Source: Amanita rubescens | Lineage: Eukaryota; Basidiomycota; Agaricomycetes; Agaricales; Amanitaceae | Direction: 5' to 3' | Length of the DNA stretch: 64,000 bases | NCBI GenBank assembly: GCA_015039365.1 | Contig: WION01000073.1 | Span: forward strand, 62,001 to 126,000 | Shown: positions 54,951 through 64,000 of the stretch, piece by piece | Layout: the number at the start of each line of letters is the position of its first letter | Position numbering within the stretch: the stretch's first letter is position 1 | The notes under the pieces: generated by a model | The model's database searches: none | What the model was told of the DNA's origin: nothing | What the model saw: only the letters and a program-made list of their open reading frames with translations | Made by a program: the position numbers and the translations under genes

Positions 54951-56151
54951 CTACCATTCAAGAGACTGTTGGTCCTCTCTTTTCCAGTCAAATATTCCGC
55001 CCCGCTCCTTAAATGCCTTTTCATTGAAACCCGAGTCCTGAAGCGCAGTTTGTACGCCCACTTCCAAGACTGATCTTCCAGGTTTCTTCCCCCCATCCCT
55101 GCAATTCATGAATCTATCCACCAGTAAGCTGAAAATGATGAGTATTCATCATACACGACCACTTACCTCATTTCTTCGTCCAAGTTCATGTAGGAATCCT
55201 TCATGGCTTCGTTATCCTCCGGGACAAGACACTTTTGCGATGCATGGCGATCAAGGAAGGCCTGAAACTGCTCTTTCGTGACGACGAGATGGCGGGCGTC
55301 ACGAATTGAATTTGTCTCGGCGCCAGTATTTTCCGAGTCTAACAAAAGGACTTGGAAGACCTGACCAACCAGATAAATCAGTATCTACAGTCGACGTCGA
55401 CACCCACGGCCATCTCGGAACCCGTACTCTGTCACAACGAGACTCGAACGGAAGGATGGGTTAAGAAGGAGCCGACTATAGATCTAGATCATCATGGACC
55501 ATCAGAAATGGCGTACCTTCCAACGGAAAGGTGCGAGTTGCTCGATTTGCTCATTCATATCCTCTTCCCAATTATTACTGTGAGAGTCAGCGGGGATCCG
55601 AACAACTGCAGAAGACAAACGCACATAGTGACAACGGTGTTGATTTTAACCCTGATGTCTCTCTCTTTGGCCCACTGAGCGACCTTGAACACCGTATCAA
55701 TGTGAGTCCTGGAAGTCCCATGTTCCGCACGGCCCTGTTTAATGTTGGTTTCTACGTCGAATGAATCGCAGGATATGGCTATTATGTCGAGATATTGGCC
55801 ATAGGTATCTAGCCATTTCTCGGTCACCTTTGAGCCGTTGCACACGACAGAACAAGACTCGATATGGAGCTCTTCTTTACAGAATTTGAAGACATCCCCA
55901 ATATACTGAGGCTGCAAAAAGGGTTCGCCACCGCTGATGTTAAGCTTCTTCATCCCGGCATCAGCGAGCATGCGAAGTGCACGCTTGGCTTCGTCAGGAT
56001 GGAGACGAAAATCATTCGTGCTGGTATGGAAGCAAAAATGACATTCGTAATTGCAGCGCCTGTTGGGAAACCAGTTCACGGAAACTGGTGTTATCGTAGG
56101 TGGTCCGTTGTCGATGAATGGAACGGAAATGTTGAGCCAGGGGAATTTCAT
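54951..56151 (-). CDS. RSAD2: Viperin-like radical SAM enzyme (RSAD2 family), 314 aa
   Basis: Four exons: 56151-55625, 55577-55517, 55360-55167 and 55113-54951; all splice junctions agree in phase. The radical SAM cluster motif is CNYECHFC (Cys33, Cys37, Cys40), with SAM-binding GGEP at 74-77 and VCNGS at about 103-107. Family landmarks follow in viperin order: DIIAISCDSFD, VKINTVV, NWEEDMNEQIEQLAPFRWK, VFQVLLLDSENTG, CLVPEDNEAMKDSYMNLDEE, FMNCRDGGKKPGRSVLEVGV, SGFNEKAFKERGGIFDWK. It ends with Trp, like animal viperins. Viperins convert an NTP (CTP in animals) to the 3'-deoxy-3',4'-didehydro form, a viral polymerase chain terminator. The N-terminal amphipathic helix of vertebrate viperin is absent, so it is probably cytosolic. 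No nucleotide kinase gene is next to it. MoaA-like relatives are less likely given the C-terminal match. Confidence 0.92.
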
Positions 56152-57242
56152 ATTGAGACACGGGTATCTGTCTTCGATGAGAGGTAAGAAAAGGTGGGTG
56201 GAAGAAATGGGCGCTCTGAGTCCCAGACCCTATAAGCATGAACTAAGAAGGTTTGTGGGCAACCAGATTGTGGTGCTGGCCCATGGCAGATATGGTATTT
56301 GTTACTCCCCAGTCCCTGGATATGGATCGTGCCTGACGTAAAAGCGTCACGCGCCTCGCTGCGCTTCCTGAAATTGGAAATTTGAAAAAGCCCTCGAGGC
56401 AAGCGGAAGTGAAGACGCGCGCGAGGATGTCAATTCAAAAGGTTAGGCCGGTCAAAGGTAGGGCAAAAATGTATCAAGTGACTTGTGACTCTAGTGATAT
56501 CGTACGCGGTGCGCATAGAAGCACATAGAGTTTTAATCTAACGGGATTAACGACAAAGAACCGAACGGAATAGATGCGTATCCAGAGATATCTTCTGAAC
56601 GTGAACCCTGATATCCCCTATGTACGTTACTAAATGAACGTGGCGCATCAATGAAGCTTTGAATCCCAGCGATTGTGTTTCATGTTTATCGATGGTCCCC
56701 AAAGGACCAGCTTATATTAAGGCACCTTCAATTATGAACTGATAATAAAGAACTTGGAAGGCGACCGATAGGCTGCCACCCTCAATAATGTATGAGTACA
56801 ACTCGACCTTTATCGCAATAACTGCGCACGTGCTAACTGCGAAACTCATCCTGGCTCGCCGTAAATTATAAGCGCTGCTATGACATTTGAAATTTGATCA
56901 CCGATCACTGTCATCGATCGATCATCAAACCGATCGTCAAACCAAGATCCCTCCTATTCCATCTTTGGTTGTGGCAAGTGACTTCAACGAGCTCAGGAAT
57001 AGAAGGGTTTGGAACCAAACTGGGTAGATGCCAAGGGGCTGCGAGGGGGATGTATAGGGAAATAGGAGAGAGGCGGTCTGGGTGATTGAGATATACAACT
57101 GCATCACGACACGTACCAATTATTTTGTAATCCTGGAGATACCTAGAAAGAATAGTCCTAAAATTAACATCTGGCGAGGCAGGTTTTGGCAGGTGATGCC
57201 TTCAGGCTGGGTGACTGAATTGCCAACCCTTCCATTCTCACG
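56152..57242. other. Divergent intergenic region between the viperin-like and SMP-30-like genes
   Basis: About 1.1 kb shared upstream region for two divergent genes. No further gene was recognised. Tandem CGATCA/GATCGATC words occur around 56898-56940. Confidence 0.4.
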
Positions 57243-58835
57243 ATGACCAGCAAGGACAACGGCGAGGTAGAAAAGTGGGCCACCCCTGCTTCAAAGTCCT
57301 CATCATGGAAATCATCAATTTCACTTTTCTTGTCGTCTTTGGTTGTGGTTCTTGCGCTGCTTGTGTATCTTCGCGATCACGAAATTCCACAGGGGTGGCA
57401 GCTTGTCAGGAGTGTCATTCCGGACCTTCCCCCGCAAGCTGTGGTAGGTGTCGCATATCCTAAAAACCACAAGTTTTAATTTTGTCGCAACTAGTTCGTC
57501 GATCCCAAGTCATTCAACGTTCTCAGTGGATCAGGAAAACCCTTCCGCACCTCTAGCTTCTCTGAATCAGACTTCTTGAACCCAACGTCCACGCAGCCGC
57601 CTTTCTTCCAAGTATTTGACCCAGCCTTTCTCGCTATCCTCGGATCCAATGCGTCCATCCGTGAAATTGCGTCAAATGACACGTTTGCATTCGCACACGA
57701 AGCCCCGATCTATGACCCAGTCACCGATCAGGTGTTCTTTGCCAGCAATGCAGGTGGTCTGCTAAGCTACAGCGATCTCGAACATAATAACCAAGTGGCG
57801 AAGATTAGCATGAAAGAGGTGGAGGAAAAGATAGCCAGCGTACCCCTCGGAATGCCCATCAGCGCTACGGTTACGAAAGTACGTGGCATCTTGCCCTCCT
57901 TTAAGCTTTATCAATCGTGGCGAAAAGCTGGACCTTCAAGAGGCTATTCAAATGACCAACGGAGGTACAGGTCCCTACTATTCTAATCTTCTCTTCATCA
58001 ATTCGGGACGTGGTCTGGACCACCCGCCTACCATTGCTCTCGTCAACCCCTCTCCTCCACATAACTCTACCGTCCTCCTTGATAACTATTACGGACGCCA
58101 ATTCAACTCTCTCAACGATATCAAAGTGCATCCTAGCGGAAACATATTCTTCACCGACGTCATGTACGTTGTCATTCAAATCAACACTCTCGTTCATGAT
58201 GCTTGATTTGGAAATAGATACGGCCATTTACTCAACTTCCGCCCTAACCCTCTATTACCTAGCCAAGTATACAGGTTTGACCCTAGAACAGGTCATGTTC
58301 GCGTTGTCGCAACGGATTTCGACAAGCCAAACGGGATCGCATTTTCTTCAGACGGAAAGAAGGCATACATGTCGGTCCTCATTCTCACCCGCGCCTTCAG
58401 TTAACTGATGAAAGAATTAGTGCTGATACCGGTGCAGCATGGGGTTACCTCAAGCCCACGGACCAGACAGCGCCTGCTACCATGTAAGTCACATTACGTA
58501 CTTGTAGGAAGCCTGATCTTGACCGAGGTCCTGGCAGTTACGTTTTCGACGTTGACCCGACTTCGCATGCCTTCATGAATCGTCGCGTCTTTGCTTACCC
58601 GGATACCGGTATACCAGACGGAATCCAGGTGGATACAAGAGGCAACGTGTACTCTGGATGCGGCGACGGAGTGCACGTTTGGAATGAGCAAGGAACTCTG
58701 CTTGGCAAATTTTTCACGGGTTTCTTAACTCCAAACATGGTATTTGCGGGTGATGGACGGCTGTTTATCCTCTCCGAATTCAAGATCTACGCTGCGCATA
58801 TAGCTGAGAAGTACATGCCGCTTTCGTTTCCGTGA
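57243..58835 (+). CDS. SMP-30/gluconolactonase-like lactonohydrolase, membrane-anchored, copy 1
   Basis: Six exons keep phase across every junction examined. The N-terminus has a short cytosolic stretch and one membrane helix (ISLFLSSLVVVLALLVYL), so the enzyme is probably a type II membrane or secreted protein. The rest is a six-bladed beta-propeller of the SMP-30/gluconolactonase/strictosidine-synthase-like group: FVDPKSFNVLSG, FAHEAPIYDPVTDQVFFAS, LNDIKVHPSGNIFFTDV, YGHLLNFRPNPLLPSQVYRF, KPNGIAFSSDGKKAYIADTG, GIPDGIQVDTRGNVYSG. Candidate metal ligands are the Glu of HEAP, the Asn of LNDI, the Asn of PNGI and the Asp of PDGI. Fungal members hydrolyse lactones; the substrate here is not known. 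Confidence 0.85.
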
Positions 58836-59743
58836 TTTGCAATTGGGTACTATCATCTATGAGGAAATTGAACGAGTTTTTTCTCAAGATATAACCTTGG
58901 ACATAAATCTGAAAAATCTAGTTAAATTCATGCCAGTTATTTTACACTCCATAGAACATGTACAATAGACGACCATGACCCTTCTCTGAGAGCTTTCTGC
59001 TGGAATTCAGGTGCAACCACTTGTATATTAATCTTCTCATGGTATATCGCGACCCGCCGCTGGCTCTGATCATCGGTTCAGTCGCGACTGAGATCATCGC
59101 GCAGTTGTCTCAATCGCCAAGAACGAACTTCCGCCTCGCATCCGCTTCCCGATGCCCCTCATGGCGTCTTGGCATCTACTGCCTCCTGTGAGGTTCCAAA
59201 CATTCCTTTTCCTGAGCTCGCTAGAACCACTGGCCGCAAGTTGCCACAGCACGGATTGGTGTTGAACAAGCTGAGCGGACATATCTCCTCATATCTCAAG
59301 CTCAAGGATCTTGGATATCATCATTGGTTGATGATCGAGATCGATCGATGTCAGTGATCGAATGATCAGACAATTTTGTAACTCTCATCGTTTTCACTAT
59401 ATTTCACTCAGATCTCAGCGAGCAGTATCACGCGCCGGTAACTGTTGGACACTCTGCCACTGGCATACGTCAAGTTGGGTGGTAGACGGACAGCGGTACC
59501 TGGCGAAAACGTAACTGATGGGAACGTGATCGCGCCTAGCATGCCACCACCAGTTAATCTCACTGGTGTTACCAATATTCAGCGCTATTGACAATCGAGT
59601 TTTAGCAGCGATATTACTGTAGTACGACCCAACGTTGTGAAAAATTGACATCCGCAGCTATAGCCAACGGCTGGACTGGGCAGGGGCGGCGCCGGCGGTC
59701 CCCGCCCCCAATGCGCTGAGTCGCTGACTCTTTTGTTCCCACA
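58836..59743. other. Spacer between the tandem lactonohydrolase genes
   Basis: No recognisable gene. GATCGATC-like words and a second promoter are expected but not identified. Confidence 0.35.
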
Positions 59744-61288
59744 ATGGCGACGGAAAACAATCGCGAGGTGAACAGGTCTGCTCCTGCTTCAAGAACTTCA
59801 TGGAAATCCTCAACTTTACTTTTCTTGTCCTCCCTCGTCGCAGTTCTCGCACTACTTGTGTATTTTGGCGAGAATAAACTTGAAATTCCCCAGGGGTGGC
59901 AGCCCACTGCGATTGTTGACATTCCGGAACCTCCCTCGCAAGCTGTGGTAAGTGACTTATATCTCTTTCGCCTAATAACTGTGTTTTTTTTAACCTTTGC
60001 AACATAACCACTAGTTCGTCGATTCCAAGTCGTTCAACGTTCTCAGCGGGACTTTTCCAAGTCTTTGACACAGCCTTTCTCACTATTCTTGGATCCAATG
60101 CGTCCATCCATGAAATTGCATCGAACAACACGTTTGCATTCGCGCACGAAGCCCCAATCTATGATCCAGTCACTGACCAGGTGTTCTTTGCCAGCAATGC
60201 AGGAGGTCCGCTGAGCAACAGCGACCTCGAACATAATAATCAAGTGGCGAAGATTAGCATGAAAGAGGCGGAGGAAAAGATAGCCGGCGTACCCCTCGGA
60301 ACACCAATCAGCGCTACGATTAGGAAAGTACGTAACATCTCGCTCTCCATTATTAAATGTGATGAAATAATGCGAACGTAGTTGGACCTTCCGGAAGCTA
60401 TTCAAATGACGAACGGAGGCACAGGTCCCTACCACTCCAACCTTCTCTTCATTAACTCGGGACGTGGCCCCCACCCGCCTACCATTGCTCTCATTAACCC
60501 CTCTCATCCACATAACGCCACTATTCTACTAGATAACTATTACGGACGCCAGTTCAACTCTCTCAACGATATAAAAGTACATCCGAGTGGAAACATTTTC
60601 TTCACAGACGTCATGTACGTTGTCGTTCAAGCAACTTTCGAGCATTTTGATGATGTTCATTCGGCAATAGATTCGGCTATCTATTCAACTTCCGCCCCGC
60701 CCCTCGGTTGCCTAGCCAAGTATATCGATTCGACCCAAGAACAGGCAATGTTCGCGTCGTCGCAACAGGCTTTGATAAGCCAAACGGGATCGCGTTTTCC
60801 CCTGACGGAAGAAGGCATACATGTTGGTCCATTTTCTCATCTTGTTCAATTTCCAGCTGACTTGGGAATAAATAAGTACAGATACCGGCGCTGCATGGGG
60901 ATTCCTCAAGCCTATGGACCCAACAGCGCCTGCTACTATGTAAGTCGCGCAACATATTCGTAGGAAACTCGTCCTTGACCGAAGTCCCAGTTACGTTTTT
61001 GACGTTGATCCGTCCTCGCACGCATTCATGAACCGCCGAGTGTTTGCTTACCTAGACACGGGCCTACCAGACGGACTCCAGGTGGATACCAGAGGTAACG
61101 TGTATTCTGGATCTGAGGACGGAGTGCATGTTTGGAATGAGCAAGGAACTCTACTCGGCAAATTTTTCACGGGTAGTTGGACGCCGAACATGGTATTTGC
61201 AGGTGATGGACGGCTGTTTATTCTTTCCGAATTCAAGATCTATCTGGCGCATATAGCTGCAAAGCATGTACCTCCATTGTTTCCGTGA
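59744..61288 (+). pseudogene. SMP-30/gluconolactonase-like gene, copy 2 (two frame lesions)
   Basis: A tandem paralogue of 57243-58835 with the same membrane anchor (LLFLSSLVAVLALLVYF) and intron positions. Two defects are visible. After FVDSKSFNVLSG about 70-75 bp present in copy 1 are missing and the frame is lost, so a stop follows at once (GTFPSL, about 60070). Later GGAAAGAAGG of copy 1 is GGAAGAAGG near 60810, a one-base loss just before a splice site (DGRRHT in place of DGKKAY). Between and after the lesions coding similarity remains high (NNQVAKISMKEAEEKIAG; GNVYSGSEDGVHVWN), so decay is recent. An unusual acceptor could rescue the first lesion but not easily the second. Confidence 0.8.
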
Positions 61289-61390
61289 TTTGGGTTATAA
61301 TTGATGAAATACTACATCTTGGGGAGTGCTACCGTTACAAAACGCTACAATCACTCTACATTGGGCATTATACACACGTCTATCTCTAGT

Positions 61391-63072
61391 TTACAGCTCA
61401 TCAATGGGCCTTTCGTTCCTCCCTTCCTCCTCTCTCAATTTCGTCAGCCATTTTCTAACAATGATGTTGAAAGTTTCAGGATTTTCAAGGTGAATCCAAT
61501 GACCCGCAGTGACAGTCTGGCGAGTAGGGTTATAAATATCGTCTATGCGCAAGATACCCAACATACTTCTGTCGTCCAGTTTTTGATATACTTTTTTGTG
61601 CCCAAATACCAAGCCAGAAGCGGCCAATTTGCAACGGTATCCTGCGGTCTGTTAGCTTCTTTCATACTGATCATCGAAAAAGAGTATAGCTTGCCTTGGT
61701 TGGGTAAACGGTCAAAACGGGTTGCGGCAGCGTCAGATTCCCTTGGTCACGCGCAAACTTCCATGACTGATATCGGTTCTGTGTTATATGTACGATGACG
61801 GCAAGCTCTCCAACGAAAGGTATAAGCGTACTTCTGTTGCATAGAATTGTAAATCTGTAATGTGTTCGCATCAGCAAAAACTTTGACCTAGCAATACAGA
61901 AAGGCAACGCACTGTGTTCAAACTTTTGGTTCGTAAACTGTTCGACGAGATAATCCTCTTCTTCGGGTGTCATGAATGCGATTGGAGAGATCTACTCGCT
62001 GAGCTGAGTCTCCTCAATATGCAAATTAAATGATGTTTTTTGATACCTCGTCCTCGGCATAGACATCCAGAAACGCGTCCTTGCTCTTTAAGAAACCTTC
62101 AGGGGGTGGGTTATTTAAGGTTCTATACGTCCCTCTCAGCATTCGCCGGACGTCCTTGCCGAGTTCCTCCGAAGCTTCGCTCATCTTCTCGTCAAAGTAA
62201 CATTGATACATCATTTTTGGATAGTCTTTGACGATGCTAGAAATGGCCATAAAGGTTTCTCCAGGGGGGATATACTGAAAAAAGTAAGTTCAGTAGAATC
62301 GTCTGGGATTGGAGGGACGAGGTTGAACTGACGGGGATGGCAACACCGATGACAGCACTTGTAATGTCTGGCCTTGATCGAGCTGCTTCGTAGCATATTT
62401 GAGAACCCCAATCGTGCCTATTAACCAATAAATTAGAGCTGGAACTATTCGTGAATGAACGAGTCACGCACCCCATGCAAATCGCCTTCTCCACTCCCGC
62501 GTGCTTCAAGATACAATCCAAGTCGTTGACCATATCAAACAACGTTCCGGACGACCTTGTGTTTTCAGGATGCGTTGACTTTCCGAAATCCACGAAGAGA
62601 CGGAACTATAAGACGATAATCGTCCTATTCGCTCCAGGTCAAATTCCACACCTCAAAGAGGAGCCTGATGAGCTTGCCTTGAATTCTTCAATTTGATACG
62701 ACCAAGTTGACCAATCAGCGGGCCACCCGTGAACCATGAGTATGGTAGTTCTCGCAGTGGGATTGATGTCGACATAGTCTGCATCAACCGCAGTCCGGGC
62801 CAAAACGCAAAATGAACGTCAACGAAGCATAAGCTTATGACCACTCTTGGAAGCCCAATAGCATCGAGCTTACGTAGTCGGATTTGTACGTGCTCCTCGT
62901 CAACGACGTCGAACCCTGTACCAGTCGATGAGGGCGACACAGTCCTCTTTATAGCATTGCAAGTGGCAATCTTGCTAGCGGTTGCTTCGTATGCACGTGG
63001 ATTGAACTGTCCAGCGCTAACGTAGGTTATGAGAGAGATGGCGTTGAAAAATGTGAGGGCTTTCGCTCTCAT
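61391..63072 (-). CDS. Secreted epoxide-hydrolase-like alpha/beta hydrolase (with a one-base frame disruption)
   Basis: A multi-exon minus-strand gene. The signal peptide (MRAKALTFFNAISLITYVSA) is followed by GQFNPRAYEATASK, typical of fungal secreted alpha/beta hydrolases. Then HYVDINPTARTTILMVHGWP (oxyanion-hole HGWP), DDYRLIVPSLRGF, STHPENTRSSGTLFDMVNDL, and after an intron GHDWGSQICYEAARSRPD (nucleophile elbow Asp). Further: YIPPGETFMAISSIVKDYPK, YAEDEV, ISPIAFMTPEEEDYLVEQFT, and the C-terminal AGHWIHLENPETFN with the catalytic His. Between LRGF and GKSTHPE one extra base (about 62585) breaks the frame; no intron can remove it. Either it is a new pseudogene or a sequence error. The family opens epoxides or cleaves esters. 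Confidence 0.75.
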
Positions 63073-63164
63073 ATCGGTTGCTGAGTACGATAATAATAAT
63101 CAGGGTGCCGACTTAGCCGAGAATACCGGCTACTAATTGTCAAAATACGTTATTCCCATACTTG

Positions 63165-63998
63165 TTACAGATATAAATCGCGATCGTAATATAATACATC
63201 ATCATGTCGAAGTGAATGGAAATGATCAAATCTCGGCAACACATCTTTACCAGTAATTGTGATTCCAGCCTTCTTCAAGGCTACGACTCTTTCATCGTCA
63301 TCTTTAACCGAATCACAAATTATAATCTCCCTCAAAACGGTGATCTTTTCTCTCCAACTACAACCATCTTTGATCAACTCGTCGACCACTTCCTTTCGTT
63401 TTTCCGCCATTTTGATGATTTCCGTGGGATCGGAGACGCGTTTAATATGCAACTTTCGAAGAAAGCGCCCGAGCGTTCCATTTGATAAACCCGCGATAGC
63501 TTCAGTATCCATGATGGCACATTCCGGAAGTTGCAATGAGCGTAGCATAGGTGCATTCTCTAGTATAGAAGAGGCCAACAGTTTGGCCGGCTCTTTGTCC
63601 CGGACGATAAGTACAAATTCTTGAAGTCGATCGAGATTGTGCTGCTGCTTGATAGCCTTGAGAGTTTCGGGTGTCCAGGACCTTGGCAAGTCCAACACGA
63701 ACCTGGTGAGAGCTGGGAACGCAAAACTGCGAATGACCTCGCTGCACCGCTCCGGATAGCCATCGATCATCCTCAGTGTGAGATTCTGTAGATTAGAAAG
63801 GGATAATGTTGGCAATATTGGGCGTGTACCGAATGGATCAATGTCACAAATGAGTTGTCGTAAATTTGGCATTTGACGTAAGAAGTCGATGATAATGGGA
63901 AGAATGAAGCAGTCAAGAGTGAAAAGAAATCCAAAACACTGCAGCTGATGCCAAGGCAGAGAAAGTTGTTCGAAAAAGCCAGGTAAGTCATTCAGATA
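63165..63998 (-). CDS. F-box/LRR protein C-terminal part, running off the window
   Basis: The reading frame is open from the window edge (DLPGFFEQLSLPWHQLQCFG...IIIDFLRQMPNLRQL) to a stop at 63165. It shares the tail signature of the F-box genes at 24.4 and 27.5 kb: leucine-rich repeats, SFAFPALTRFVLDL, IKQQHNLDRLQEF, IMDTEAIAGLSNGTLGRFLR, and RVVALKKAGITI. It has a 20-residue extension after that (GKDVLPRFDHFHSL). The F-box and start lie beyond position 64000. The expected function is SCF substrate recognition. Confidence 0.85.
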   Translation of the reverse strand, partial: YLNDLPGFFEQLSLPWHQLQCFGFLFTLDCFILPIIIDFLRQMPNLRQLICDIDPFGTRPILPTLSLSNLQNLTLRMIDGYPERCSEVIRSFAFPALTRFVLDLPRSWTPETLKAIKQQHNLDRLQEFVLIVRDKEPAKLLASSILENAPMLRSLQLPECAIMDTEAIAGLSNGTLGRFLRKLHIKRVSDPTEIIKMAEKRKEVVDELIKDGCSWREKITVLREIIICDSVKDDDERVVALKKAGITITGKDVLPRFDHFHSLRHDDVLYYDRDLYL

Positions 63999-64000
63999 AC

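Noticed and set aside
1..64000. CRISPR arrays, bacterial operons or prophage
   Set aside because: Spliceosomal introns, basidiomycete gene families and the absence of regularly spaced repeat-spacer units rule these out.

Overview
The window reads as nuclear DNA of a mushroom-forming basidiomycete (Agaricomycetes). Genes are split by many introns of about 50 bp, and several families are typical of that group: F-box/LRR proteins with a short N-terminal coiled coil, a DUF6535-type membrane protein, a large ankyrin protein, PD-(D/E)XK-like hypothetical proteins and small secreted proteins. Most of the first 44 kb is accessory and repeat-rich. The last 20 kb contains conserved housekeeping genes followed by an enzyme cluster.

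Layout. 1-0.5 kb: C-terminus of an F-box protein. 0.8-1.3 kb: orphan saposin-like remnant of a sphingomyelin phosphodiesterase. 2.5-9.6 kb: truncated and then near-complete but frameshifted copy of a large ankyrin-repeat gene. 10.6-20.5 kb: AT-rich Helitron with an unbroken 2,624-codon Rep/helicase ORF that ends in a cysteine-protease-like domain, preceded by a C-rich minisatellite. 20.5-22.65 kb: DUF6535-type membrane protein (minus strand). 23.3 kb: ankyrin gene fragment. 24.4-29.0 kb: two paralogous F-box genes (minus). 29.8-30.5 kb: patchwork of gene scraps (Mgm101, ankyrin intron/exon, ankyrin 3' flank, ankyrin promoter) leading into a PD-(D/E)XK-like gene (30.5-32.2 kb). 33.0-35.4 kb: tandem duplicate of a small secreted protein gene, second copy broken. 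36.0-41.9 kb: intact paralogue of the ankyrin gene, with a second PD-(D/E)XK-like gene convergent to it. 43.5-44.0 kb: more scraps. 44.6-49.4 kb: Yta7/ATAD2-type chromatin AAA ATPase. 49.5-52.9 kb: Rna14/CstF-77 mRNA 3'-end processing factor. 53.2-53.8 kb: small secreted protein. 54.95-56.15 kb: viperin-like radical SAM enzyme (minus). 57.2-61.3 kb: tandem SMP-30/gluconolactonase-like genes, second copy broken. 61.4-63.1 kb: secreted epoxide-hydrolase-like alpha/beta hydrolase with a one-base frameshift. 63.2-64.0 kb: another F-box gene running off the window.

Two themes stand out. First, the accessory region shows repeated DNA-level (intron-retaining) duplication and shattering of host genes. 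In three duplicated families one copy stays open and the other is frameshifted, and one promoter module has been copied in front of an unrelated gene. Second, there are candidates for innate defence: a complete four-exon viperin homologue (its family makes chain-terminating ddhNTPs) and an ankyrin protein whose N-terminal domain carries a possible nucleotidyltransferase signature (GGS followed by DxD). All assignments come from reading the sequence without database searches. Exon boundaries were chosen by matching GT/GC...AG sites and phase by hand.
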